Shown here in pieces: positions 48,049 through 58,445 of a stretch of DNA of 64,000 nucleotides. Position 1 is the first letter of the stretch. The number at the start of each line of letters is the position of its first letter. The stretch spans positions 310,001 to 374,000 of the forward strand of contig WHUX01000006.1 in NCBI GenBank assembly GCA_015179025.1, given 5' to 3'. This stretch comes from Terfezia claveryi. Lineage: Eukaryota > Ascomycota > Pezizomycetes > Pezizales > Pezizaceae. A model generated the notes under the pieces. It did not search any database. It saw only the letters and a list, made by a program, of their open reading frames with translations, and was not told where the DNA came from. The position numbers and the translations under genes were made by a program.

Positions 48049-48222
48049 ATGATAAGCTTACGGTGTGCTTCAAGACATCTAGAGCAACAGACTATAGCTG
48101 ATGCTGGCCTCGACTGTGGCCTCAACTTTAAGGTGCTGGAAGAAGAGTGCATTTTTCTTCCTTTGGTATGGATTTGCGCAGAGTGCAGCCTGGTCTGGTT
48201 GCAAGAAAGGCACACAGGGTAA
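48049..48222 (+). CDS. candidate small protein, 57 aa
   Basis: An ATG at 48049 after CTGTCCCATTTTCCAACA opens 57 codons with a CAEC motif near the end (VWICAECSLVW). A GG|GTAATC donor overlaps the stop, so it may be the first exon of a longer gene. Not recognised; could be chance. Confidence 0.2.
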   Translation: MISLRCASRHLEQQTIADAGLDCGLNFKVLEEECIFLPLVWICAECSLVWLQERHTG

Positions 48223-48693
48223 TCCTAGAATTAGAGGTAACCGACTACCTGGAAGTAAAAGGGCTGCAACGTGCCGAATAAAGTAACTAAATTGAAAAAT
48301 CTTACCCTCAGAAGAAACGAGCATACCTCAATTGCCAGGGAAGTATAACGAGCCACCCAGAAACCCAGATGAATTGAGGGTGGGATAAGTTATTCTGCCT
48401 GACTTGCGCGAACTATGCCTGACCCGCGCGAACTATACAACTGGAACTGTTCTGTAAATCAAGCTGAACTACAAGGAAAGTAGCCCTTCTGTATCGAGTA
48501 TAGAACGGACCACGAAAATCAACACCGAGCTGGTATTGAAAATGGTAAAGAGAAATGAAGATATACACCATGGTAAACGGTTTCTGCTTCTAAATCAACC
48601 GGGATAGGAAAGCCGCTCAAACTGTGTATAGCTAGAAAAAGACCCCAGGCCTCTTCATCCTCGCTGTCCTTCATCAATCGCGGCCGGTCTAGA

Positions 48694-49010
48694 TCATCCC
48701 AGGCGGTAGCCATTGGGATCAGCTTGGTTCTCTCCGCCTGATGTCATGGGCAGTAGTATGGAGCCCATCCTCTCTTGATTGCCGCCGTGTGAGCACGCGG
48801 GGGAATCGGCCTTCCCTATGATCTCAAGCCAGTGGTTGAAGGGTCCTTTTTTGGTGCGGTCCCACGTGTAGGCTACTAGGGGCAAGGGCAGGCGGCTCCA
48901 GTCGGTCTTGCGAAGCCCATACCCAGGGCACGAGCGTGCGGGCGCTCTCCTGGCTTTCGACAGCATTCTTAAGCCTCTGGTGGTGGCCGTTTCTTAGGAT
49001 GAGGCTATTT
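48694..49010 (-). pseudogene. probable LINE (non-LTR retrotransposon) C-terminal relic
   Basis: The minus-strand frame 48966-48694 includes KTDWSRLPLPLVAYTWDRTKKGPFNHWLEIIGKADSPAC. This is reminiscent of the region after the RNase H domain of fungal LINE ORF2 proteins (RTGxGPF..WL...G..DSP.C..CG). The frame stops soon after, and no reverse transcriptase motifs are visible nearby, so it would be a short decayed 3' fragment. Based on motif memory only. Confidence 0.45.
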
Positions 49011-50608
49011 GACCTAGATTGGACTCGAGGTTTGCTCTTGCGTCGATATTTTGGAATGGCCGTGTGGCTGCTCTCTACAAGAGGCTTGTGACAACCAGAC
49101 TAGTGTGGCTGCTGAGTCCTGACCCAAGAGATGAGAAGATATTCGTAGTCTGATCTACCTCTCAATAGGTCCTTGATTTGGCTCTCGATGGTGGATCTTG
49201 TTGAGGCCCCTCTGGTGAGATTGAGGACCGTTTGTTGGCCACCATTGAGTCTATTATGAGGACTAGCATGGGTGCCTCGCTTTGGATTTGTAGGGCTGTA
49301 TTCATATTTCCCTTCAATCGTGAATTATCATACCCACCCCAACTGCGGCTGACTGATTAGCTTGCAGGTGGGTGCGGGCAGGTGCAATCGGAGGAAGTTC
49401 AGAATCCCAACAAATGTGGTTTTTCGCATTATTCCGGGGACCTTGAGAAGATGGGTATATAGCCGTGTAGTAGCGAGACTGCAAACAAACGGACGCGGCA
49501 AACCCTTTAAACTCTTTAACTAGACAATTGGTACAAGTAAGATACTTTGAGGAAATTGCCACATTTTGCACATAAGTCTTATTGGTATAACTTGGGATAT
49601 CGACTTGTAATAATTTAGGCTCAACCGATTGTAAAAACAAAGGCACGAAATTTAATGAGACTAGGATCCATGAAGGAGTGTGCTGATTAAAAACGCTTAT
49701 ACTACTACAACGGTTCCTTATTCTCATCCAAGGGTCCAATTGTTTCTAGGCAAACCGCAGGCTGCTCATCTACATACACAACGATTGCGAGCTGACAACT
49801 TGAGGGTAACTCCATTTGTTGGTTGAAGATCTGAATTGCGCGAGAGATGCATAAGGTGAGATTTCTTGGAATTAGATTTCCATCACTACTAAGTTTACCT
49901 TGCAGTCCTACAGCGTTGCTTCAGTGGCAGCGACGAGATCACCTTCCTTTCCACGTAATCATGGATTCTAGAGTACTCAGGCTAATTCTTGTCTCCTTCA
50001 GGATTTCTTTATGATTTTGATTTGCATTATTCCACACTTCACTAGTAAGTTGCCTTCAGTAAAAGCTTTCTTCTTATTTCACTTATGTGACTATGGTTGG
50101 TGTGGATCTTGCCTTGCCTAGAATATTCTTTGCCCTCCCTACAGTATCTCCTTGAAGGGAGCGCAGTAGTGGTAATTCACTATTTTCAGCACCATATCTC
50201 GTCTTGTTTCTAATATCAAGCCAGCCGCTGTTGTAAGGTGCTCAAGGTACAGAATCCGTGTCGAAGGCCCCGGGTCTACAACAATAGCAGGGCGAATGCC
50301 TAAGGAGATCTCATGTTAAGCGAAGGTGTATTTGAGGTGTTGTCTGGCTTGTTGAAGTGCTGGTGTTGGGAGTTATCGAGGCTTGGTTTTAGAAGATGTA
50401 TCTTCATGAGTCTAGTGAGCTCTCGGTATGGTTCAACGTACTTAATAATGTGCCACGTTTCGGTGACCTTTCTAGATACTTACCCTAATGTGGAGTGGAT
50501 CGAAGCCACAAAATTCTTGAAACTCGACAACCCACTCTCAATCCACACAATGCCCAGGTCAAAATTTCAAGGCCATGTACCCACTGAAAAACTACCATTA
50601 GCATGACC

Positions 50609-50923
50609 TTAACACACCAGGAGTGCATAGTGTTTATACATATAAAATCCTTCCCACGGGGTACTAAGTACTTTCCTATAGTCCCCAACAGCATAGGATA
50701 GGCACTCAGGTAAACATTCACAGCATTTCTCATTCCCCACCAACCAAAGATGTTTAGAATTTCTCTCTTCCTGAGCATATTCATCAACCTCTGTGCAAAC
50801 TTCTTCCTCCACCTCAGCTACCCTGTTTTCTACTTCTTCGTCACCTTCGGTTGCACATTTATTGCCTGCATCGTGCTTTCGGTCTTGAGCAATTCCTGCT
50901 CCCGACTGGGACTCTATTGCATT
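50609..50923 (-). CDS. candidate coding exon, acidic protein
   Basis: The minus strand is open from 50923 to TAA at 50609-50611. It encodes a Glu-rich stretch (EGDEEVENRVAEVEEEVCTEVDEYAQEE) and then a Cys-containing end (NEKCCECLPECLSYAVGDYRK). A CAATAG acceptor lies near 50913. The opposite strand over the same bases opens as a hydrophobic 71-aa frame from an ATG at 50750, which is the expected mirror of Glu codons; I judge the acidic frame more likely if either is real. Confidence 0.25.
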   Translation of the reverse strand, partial: NAIESQSGAGIAQDRKHDAGNKCATEGDEEVENRVAEVEEEVCTEVDEYAQEERNSKHLWLVGNEKCCECLPECLSYAVGDYRKVLSTPWEGFYMYKHYALLVC

Positions 50924-51731
50924 TTACTTGCTTTGGCAGAGGAACAGCAATATTTAGGGACTTAGAATATTTCGTATTTTCATTCACGTTTCAGTGCATC
51001 ATCACCTGACACTTAAAGTTGGTATAATTGAAATTTTGCTGCAGGACAGAGCACGTGATGACTACGACCAAAGGAGATGTTTCTGAGTATTGCAGAAGGT
51101 ATGCAAGCAAATCGCAGAAAACTGCTCAATGGTCAGTATACCATGAGCCAGAGTTTCGTGTTATATTTTCTAGTTAGCTTAATTTGGGATAATGGCCTAT
51201 AGGCCTACTTAGTATACGAAGACTCGAGCATTTGTGATGGACCTTTGTTTGTTTAACTTGCGTCGACACTAGGACTTCTAGACAACAAAGAAGAGATTTT
51301 CACATTTATTGCTTTATTTAGTATACCAGTTGTGATTTTCCAAGGTTCGACAATCACTTTCCTCAAGGCCTGCATAGCTGTCATGAACAGGAGGGTAGGG
51401 CTCAACTTGAATGCGCAGGCTGTAAACAGATTACGATAGCCTAGGAACAAAGCAAAGACATTGCTTGTCACAAAACATCCCACCTGATCTCAACTGGCAA
51501 ATGCATCTTTGCCCACGCAGATTTTTTAATCTCACGCCTCAAAATACAATGTTCATTCTGGCTGCACCCTGGTTCATTCGAGACTGCTTTTTCATTGCTC
51601 TCACTCTCGTCTAGTCTTCACCTGCTTATCGAACACCAAAAAAGCGATAGAAGAGCCAATAACCTACTTCGTTGCTATAACCCCTGTATATTTTTTTACC
51701 TTTTGGATTGGAACTTGCATTCTCCTCACCT

Positions 51732-52855
51732 ATGCCACCGTTACCAGAGCGCAGGTGCAGGGTTGGGGCTTTTTTATCTTCATTCTCTGTATTATTAGTG
51801 GTTCACTGTTGGTAGATCCAAAAGATTCTGCGAGTCCATGCATCTGGGAACGAGAATTTGAACGAGTGTCAAATCAGACCGGGAGTACGAAGTTTTCAAC
51901 AGAGGGGTTCTTTGCAAAGGCAAACGCTTGGCTTCGAGAACATAGGCCATTGATCTTTCGTCCTCCTCTAGCATCAGATTGCCTAGATCTCAATTTTCCG
52001 GGGATAAAAATTCACCATCCTTGGTGGTACACGAAACAGGAGGCTGATCAAATGGTAGACCTCTGGCTACGAAAGTTCGGACTTCAAAATGGTATATACC
52101 GAAGTCATATACTTCGGCTGTTGGCACGATCTCATCAGATACTACAAGACCTGGAAGGGGACTGGAAACGTGAGCCAGACCCAGCAAAGCGGGAAATAAT
52201 CCTCAAGTGGAGGAGAGAGGAAATCGTCAAGCTACAAGAGGAAGCTGTCTGTGAGTGGCAACCAGACTACTGTCAGTGGAAGGAGGGGCGTGGCTATGTG
52301 CCGCCAGTGGAGGGAAACGAAGAGGGTAAGGAAAAGGAAGTCACTGAATCAACTATACTCCCTACATGGCAGTCAACCAGAGAGGCCGATGAGGTGGGTT
52401 CAGAACAAGAGCACACAGGAGCTCCCCACACCCATGTGCCAAACACTGGGGAAAAGAGGCATACAGATGCACAAAATGTGCTCAGTGTATTGAGGACAAG
52501 GACCGAAACTGGATCAGTTGAACGAGACGATGAACAGGAGGTATTGGAGATCGAACGTGGAGGGTCTACATCTGAATTCACCGGCGAGGCTAAATCTGGA
52601 GAGCCAGTTAAGCGTCCTAAAAGCACGTTAAAGGGAGAGGTGAATGACAGCCTTGAGTTATCCGACCGAGAGGACGACGACGTCTTTAGTAGTATGTCTA
52701 AGTCTAAGGCGGGATTGGGTTCTGAGGTGAAATTGGAGTCTGAGGGGAGACTAGACCCTGGGAGAGAAAGCAAAGCACAGGATTCCTCTCCGGGATTGAA
52801 GCCAAAGAAACCCAATAAGAGCAAGAAGACCGGGAAGGTCCTTCTGTTGCTTTAA
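51732..52855 (+). CDS. uncharacterised protein, 2 exons, 359 aa
   Basis: Exon 1 is 51732-51754 (MPPLPER) and exon 2 is 51799-52855; the 44-bp intron (GTGCAG...ATTATTAG) restores frame. Residues about 40-170 look folded and Trp-rich (WLREHRPLIFRPPLASDCLDLNFPGIK, HHPWWYTKQEADQMVDLWLRKFG, LRLLARSHQILQDLEGDWKRE, WRREEIVKLQEEAVCEWQ). The C-terminal half is charged and disordered, ending in a Lys-rich KPKKPNKSKKTGK tail. No signal or membrane segment after splicing; read without splicing, the intron would encode a false hydrophobic leader. A copy of the dispersed motif (GGCAACCAGACTA, 52257-52269) lies inside the reading frame. No family recognised. Confidence 0.6.
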
Positions 52856-54362
52856 TTTCTCATGCAAGTCACAAATAAGGACCAGATACTGTTTTCTCTT
52901 TTCCTTTAGATTAGCAGAATGATGGTAGTAACTTTTCGAATAACAAATTTTATAATTGATTATCAGGTAGTCTTGATCCAGAATTGGTTAATTTCATGAG
53001 GTACCAACCTCTTTGGCCATAGAAGTTTTCTTTCAATATCATGGATTCTCAGTTCATGGATTCTCAGCACCGCGAATTTGCCTCTGCTTGAACATATGCG
53101 AATAAACGCTGTCATGTCGAGCCTTTCAAACAGGGCAGAATATTGTGGGGTAATTCCCTAAAGCCCCGATCAACTTGACGTAAGTTTTTTTTTTTTTTTT
53201 TTTTGAAGTCTGTACGTCTATGGAGCCTTAGGCTATGAGACGGCCCCGTTTACCGCATCTTTAGAAGACTTGGTCTGCCTCTGTTCTGTCCCATAGAGCG
53301 GTGCGTCCCGCCCACGTGTGGGACGTCCCATACACCTGTGGGACGCTATAGCTGGGTGGGACGACCCACCCAGCTTTGGCACTAGTGACCGGCCCATCCA
53401 GCAGTGGGCCCAGACTAGCCCAGCCCATTCACCTTTTCACCGTCGCATGCATCAGTCGAACGAAATGCTCTATAAACGTTGCATACAAAATAATTATCAC
53501 CATCCACATTGCATACAAAACAATGACTGCACCAACAAATAAACAACCCCAAAATATGACTTAATTATCACCACACTAGTAAACAAACCAATCGAAATAA
53601 ATTAAAAAACAGAATGTGACAGGCAAAATATAAATAAAATAAATAAAATAAAAAAGAATAGAAAAAAACCCTCAACGCAGGCTACGTCTCATCGGGATTC
53701 ACAGTGAATATAGAATATAGGCATACGGATAAGTAGGCTCAAGATAATCTTATTATGAAGGCTTGCTTAATTAACAGAAGGTAGCTAAACTGGAGGATAT
53801 ATATATACACGGAAGTGCGGCTGGTTCATCCTACTCCTTCCCCTGCTCCTTCCCTCCGCCGCTAAGTTGTGCTGCCCCCTATGCCGCTAGTTCGTACCTT
53901 TCCTCCGCCGCTAGTTCGTGCTGCCTCATATGAGCCTGCAATTCGGGGTCTATATTAGCCTAGATATCCATGTCCACATGAGCCTGGAATTGAGGGCTCC
54001 TTAAAGCCTGGATATCTGCGCCCACATGTGCTCGCAATCGGGGGGGTCTCTATTAGCCTGGATATCCGCGTCTACATGAGCCGGCAATCAGGAGGTCTAT
54101 GTTAGCATATGTATCCGCATCCGCATGTGCTGCAATTCGGGGTCTATATTAGACTCTTCCCTTCTACGTGGAGTGAGAGAAAGAAGACTTACATGTTGGC
54201 GAGATTGGGTATATTGCAGGCGGCACATCAAGCTGGTGAATGCGTGAATATTGGATATATCGGGGTTGGCCAGTTCAGGGTAAATGCGATGGATACGCTG
54301 CAGGCCGAATATCCAGCTGGGGAAAGGGCGAATATTGGGTATATTGTGGTCGGTACATCAAG

Positions 54363-54658
54363 CTGTCCCTTACCTCCCCCGCTGGCTAATGCTGTCCATT
54401 ACCTCCCCCGCTAGCTAATGCTGTCCGTTACCTCCCCCGCTGGCTAATGCTGTCCCTTACCTCCCCCGCTAGCTAATGCTGTCCATTACCTCCCCCGCTG
54501 GCTAATGCTGTCCCTTACCTCCCCCGCTGGCTAATGCTGTCCCTTACCTCCCCCGCTGGCTAATGCTGTCCATTGCCTCCCCCGCTGGCTAATGCTGTCC
54601 CTTACCTCCCCCGCTGGCTAATGCTGTCCATTGCCTCCCCCGCTGGCTAATGCTGTCC
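54363..54658 (-). repeat. 29-bp minisatellite, about 10 copies (left arm)
   Basis: Unit on the minus strand: GGACAGCATTAGCCAGCGGG then GGAGGTAAG. There are about ten copies with few variants (CCAG/CTAG, GGTAAG/GCAAT). It is the counterpart of the larger array in the right arm. Confidence 0.92.
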
Positions 54659-55271
54659 TAATACTGGATATATCGCAGGCCTGATATCCAGCTGGAGAAG
54701 GGGCGAATATGGGGTATATTGCAGGCCGAATATCTAGCTAGAGAATGGGTGAATATGGGGTATATTGCCGGCGGTACATCAAGCTGGAAGGTGTGAATAT
54801 TGGATATATCGGACGTGGCAAGTTCAGGGTAAACCCAGTGCTCATGCCGCAGGCCGAATATCCAGCTAGAGAAGGGGCAAATATTTGGTATATTGTAGGC
54901 GGAATATCCAGCTAGAGAAGGGGTGAATATTGGGTATATTGCAGGCTGAGTAGGGAAGGCATGAATATTACCAGTTGTTTATCCAGCTTGAGTCGGCACG
55001 AATATTGAGTATACTGCAGGTTGTTTATCCAGCCGGGGAAGGTATGAATATGGAGTATATTGCAGGCTGAATAAGGAGCTCAGGCAACCCATGAGTCCAC
55101 TGCCTAGATCACACCCCTTTACTTGTCATTATCTCCTGGCATGTCGGCAGTAGCTACCCAAAACAGCTGCTAGCGTGTGCGTAATGCAGGTTGATCTTGC
55201 AGAAGGCACAACTATTGGTCCCATTTATTCCCAATATTGTAACGTGTAATACGGGACTTTCCGTTGTTATT

Positions 55272-55580
55272 CAAATTAAAATCTGCAATTCTTAAAGAGG
55301 CAATTGCCAGATTCATACCTATTTTGTGCAGCCGGTTATATATATCTTGCTCATATCAAAATACATACCATTGCTATCTATGGTTATATACCTATATCCC
55401 TTTCTAGCTATCATATATAATAGGAAATATATATATATTGCAGGCTTCAATATATACATATTCATATATATTTGGTAGTAAGTATGTTACCTAGGTATAG
55501 TGAGATTCTTCTTATAAGTATTATTATTTGGAAGGATAATAGTAACTGCTCAGTGAGTTAAGTCAACGAAGAGCCAGTTG
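55272..55580. other. AT-rich loop of the fold-back element
   Basis: This is the non-palindromic centre between the arms. It is strongly AT-rich (TATATATATATTGCAG, ATATATACATATTCATATATAT) and without coding capacity. A 10-bp insertion (TCTACCGAAC) at 55591-55600 in the right arm is the first difference next to the loop. Confidence 0.75.
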
Positions 55581-56207
55581 GAATAACAACTCTACCGAAC
55601 GGAAGGTCCCGTATTACACGTTACTGTATTGGGAATAAATGGGACCAACAGTTGTGCCTTCTGCAAGATCAACCTGCATCACGCACACGCTAGCAGCTGT
55701 TTTGGGTAGCTACTGCCGACATGCCAGGAGATAATGACAAGTAAAGGGGTGTGATCTAGGCAGCGGACTCATGGGTTGCTTGAGCTCCTTATTCAGCCTG
55801 CAATATACTCCATATTCGTACCTTCTCCGGCTGGATAAACAACCTGCAGTATACTCAATATTCGTGCCGACTCAAGCTGGATAAACAACCTGTAATATTC
55901 ATGCCTTCCCTACTCAGCCTGCAATATACCCAATATTCACCCCTTCTCTAGCTGGATATTCCGCCTACAATATACCAAATATTCGCCCCTTCTCTAGCTG
56001 GATATTCGGCCTGCGGCATGAGCACTGGGTTTACCCTGAACTCGCCACGTCCGATATATCCAATATTCACACCTTCCAGCTTGATGTACTGCCGGCAATA
56101 TACCACATATTGACCCATTCTCTAGCTAGATATTCGGCCTGCAATATACCCCATATTCGCCCCTTCTCCAGCTGGATATCAGGCCTGCGATATATCCAGT
56201 ATTAGGA

Positions 56208-57110
56208 CAGCATTAGCCAGCGGGGGAGGCAATGGACAGCATTAGCCAGCGGGGGAGGTAAGGGACAGCATTAGCCAGCGGAGGAGGCAATGGACAGCAT
56301 TAGCCAGTGGGGGAGGTAAGGGACAGCATTAGCCAGCGGGGGAGGTAAGGGACAGCATTAGCCAGAGGGGGAGGTAACGGATAGCATTAGCCAGCGGGGG
56401 AGGTAAGGGACAGCATTAGCCAGCGGGGGAGGCAATGGACAGCATTAGCCAGCGGGGGAGGTAAGGGACAGCATTAGCTAGCGGGGGAGGTAAGGGACAG
56501 CATTAGCCAGCGGGGGAGGCAATGGACAGCATTAGCCAGTGGGGGAGGTAAGGGATAGCATTAGCCAGCGGGGGAGGTAACGGACAGCATTAGCTAGCGG
56601 GGGAGGCAATGGACAGCATTAGCTAGCGGGGGAGGTAATGGACAGCATTAGCTAGTGGGGGAGGCAATGGACAGCATTAGCCAGCGGGGGAGGTAAGGGA
56701 CAGCATTAGCCAGTGGGGGAGGTAATGGACAGCATTAGCCAGCGGGGGAGGTAATGGACAGCACTAGCCAGCGGGGGAGGCAATGGACAGCATTAGCCAG
56801 CGGGGGAGGTAAGGAACAGCATTAGCCAGCGGGGGAGGTAACGGACAGCATTAGCCAGCAGGGGAGGCAATGGACAGCATTAGCCAGCGGGGGAGGTAAC
56901 GGACAGCATTAGCCAGCGGGGGAGGTAACAGACAGCATTAGCCAGCGGGGGAGGTAAGGGACAGCATTAGCCAGCGGGGGAGGCAATGGACAGCATTAGC
57001 CAGCGGGGGAGGTAAGGGACAGCATTAGCCAGCGGGGGAGGTAACGGACAGCATTAGCTAGCGGGGGAGGTAATGGACAGCATTAGCCAGCGGGGGAGGT
57101 AAGGGACAGC
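56208..57110 (+). repeat. 29-bp minisatellite, about 31 copies (right arm)
   Basis: The same 29-bp unit as the left arm (spacing checked: 56237 to 56266) is repeated about 31 times. Variants are scattered: GGTAAG, GGCAAT, GGTAAC; CCAG and CTAG. The array is about three times longer than in the left arm and accounts for most of the length difference between the arms. Confidence 0.92.
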
Positions 57111-58445
57111 TTGATGTACCGACCACAATATACCCAATATTCGCCCTTTCCCCAGCTGGATATTCGGCCTGCAGCGTATCCATCGCATTTACCCTGAACT
57201 GGCCAACCCCGATATATCCAATATTCACGCATTCACCAGCTTGATGTGCCGCCTGCAATATACCCAATCTCGCCAACATGTAAGTCTTCTTTCTCTCACT
57301 CCACGTAGAAGGGAAGAGTCTAATATAGACCCCGAATTGCAGGCACATGCGGATGCGGATACATATGCTAACATAGACCTCCTGATTGCCGGCTCATGTA
57401 GACGCGGATATCCAGGCTAATAGAGACCCCCCCCGATTGCGAGCACATGTGGGCGCAGATATCCAGGCTTTAAGGAGCCCTCAATTCCAGGCTCATGTGG
57501 ACATGGATATCTAGGCTAATATAGACCCCGAATTGCAGGCTCATATGGGGCAGCACGAATTAGCGGCGGAGGAAAGGTACGAACTAGCGGCATAGGGGGC
57601 AGCACAACTTAGCGGCAGAGGGAAGGGGCAGGGGAAGGAGTAGGATGAACCAGCCGCACTTCCATGTATATATATATCCTCCAGTTTAGCTACCTTCTGT
57701 TAATTAAGCAAGCCTTCATAATAAGATTATCTTGAGCCTACTTATCCGTATGCCTATATTCTATATTCACTGTGAATCCCGATGAGACGTAGCCTGCGTT
57801 CAGGGTTTTTTTCTATTCTTTTTTATTTTATTTATATTTTGCCTGTCACATTCTGTTTTTTAATTTATTTCGATTGGTTTGTTTACTGGTGTGGTGATAA
57901 TTAAGTCATATTTTGGGGTTGTTTATTTGTTGGTGCAGTCATTGTTTTGTATGCAATGTGGATGGTGATAATTATTTTGTATGCAACGTTTATAGAGCAT
58001 TTCGTTCGACTGATGCATGCGACGGTGAAAAGGTGAATGGGCTGGGCTAGTCTGGGCCCACTGCTGGATGGGCCGGTCACTAGTGCCAAAGCTGGGTGGG
58101 TCGTCCCACCCAGCTATAGCGTCCCACAGGTGTATGGGACGTCCCACACGTGGGCGGGACGCACCGCTCTATGGGACAGAACACCTCCACACTTGCCAAC
58201 GGAACAACTTGGCCACCCTAACCCCCCAATCCACCACTACCAAGGCCATTTGGGACTTTGCCAAGACTTAACTCCGTAGAGTCTCTGTGACTAAGCCAAC
58301 AGGGGGAAACCTCTTTAGGACAAACCCCTGTTCCTTGGCTGTTAGAAAAACCTTTGGCAGGGGCAGGATTCGAACCTACGCACACAAGAGCATGCACCAA
58401 GATGGCTTCCAACTACGCCATCCACCCCACCAACTTGACGTAAGT

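Larger units (their letters stand above)
47289..51731. other. 4.4-kb gene-poor region with relics and weak ORFs
   Basis: Apart from entries listed separately (48049-48222, the LINE relic, 50609-50923) I see no supportable gene. A minus-strand frame at 49314-49739 (141 codons) is open but unrecognised. A dispersed-motif copy with its companion lies at 49074-49102 (-). A direct repeat of about 20 bp (TGCCTGACYYGCGCGAACTA) occurs twice at 48399-48435. Confidence 0.4.
53282..58183. mobile_element. 4.9-kb fold-back element with giant inverted-repeat arms
   Basis: The arms are 53282-55271 and 55581-58183, near-identical in reverse complement, around a 309-bp AT-rich loop. The outer ends read TGTTCTGTCCCATAGAGCGG and its complement. 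CCTC flanks both sides (53278-53281 and 58184-58187), a likely 4-bp target duplication inside the SINE. The outer 150 bp are packed with GTGGGAC/GTCCCA units and a local palindrome (GCTGGGTGGGACGACCCACC...). The inner arms carry a 29-bp minisatellite and degenerate units of about 45-50 bp with GAATATTGGGTATATTGCAG cores. No transposase is encoded; mirrored open frames at 54109-54414 and 57058-57348 are by-products of the symmetry. This architecture is that of fold-back or long-TIR non-autonomous DNA transposons. Confidence 0.87.
53171..58445 (-). mobile_element. tRNA-derived SINE interrupted by a fold-back element
   Basis: CAACTTGACGTAAGT occurs at 53171-53185 and 58431-58445 as a perfect 15-bp target-site duplication. 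Read on the minus strand, the element starts at 58430 with a tRNA-like head: A box TGGCGTAGTTGG (58420-58409) and B box GGTTCGAATCC (58376-58366), the latter in a 5-bp T-stem. A unique body runs to 58184, resumes at 53281 and ends in 20 A residues (T run at 53185-53204 on the plus strand). Without the insertion it is about 350 bp. The anticodon arm is irregular and a variable loop is missing, so it is a SINE head rather than a working tRNA gene. Long duplication plus poly(A) means LINE-driven retroposition. Confidence 0.88.

Noticed and set aside
50750..50965. 71-aa hydrophobic membrane protein on the plus strand
   Set aside because: It mirrors a Glu-rich minus-strand frame; antisense of GAA/GAG codons gives Phe/Leu-rich sequence by default.
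51755..51798. Hydrophobic N-terminal leader on the 51.7-kb protein
   Set aside because: That stretch has GTGCAG...TTAG ends and is better explained as a 44-bp intron; splicing joins a true ATG exon in frame.
54109..54414. Open frame of 101 codons in the left arm, with its mirror copy at 57058-57348
   Set aside because: Both are the same arm sequence read in opposite directions and run into the minisatellite. There are no family features, so this is symmetry rather than a gene.
58360..58430. Functional tRNA gene on the minus strand
   Set aside because: A and B boxes are good, but the anticodon loop has 8 nt, the variable loop is missing, and the sequence is the head of a retroposon with target duplication.
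53171..58445. Palindrome as a pure assembly artefact
   Set aside because: The arms differ in array length and small indels, and two nested target duplications are present; a copied-read artefact would show neither. Long reads should still confirm it.
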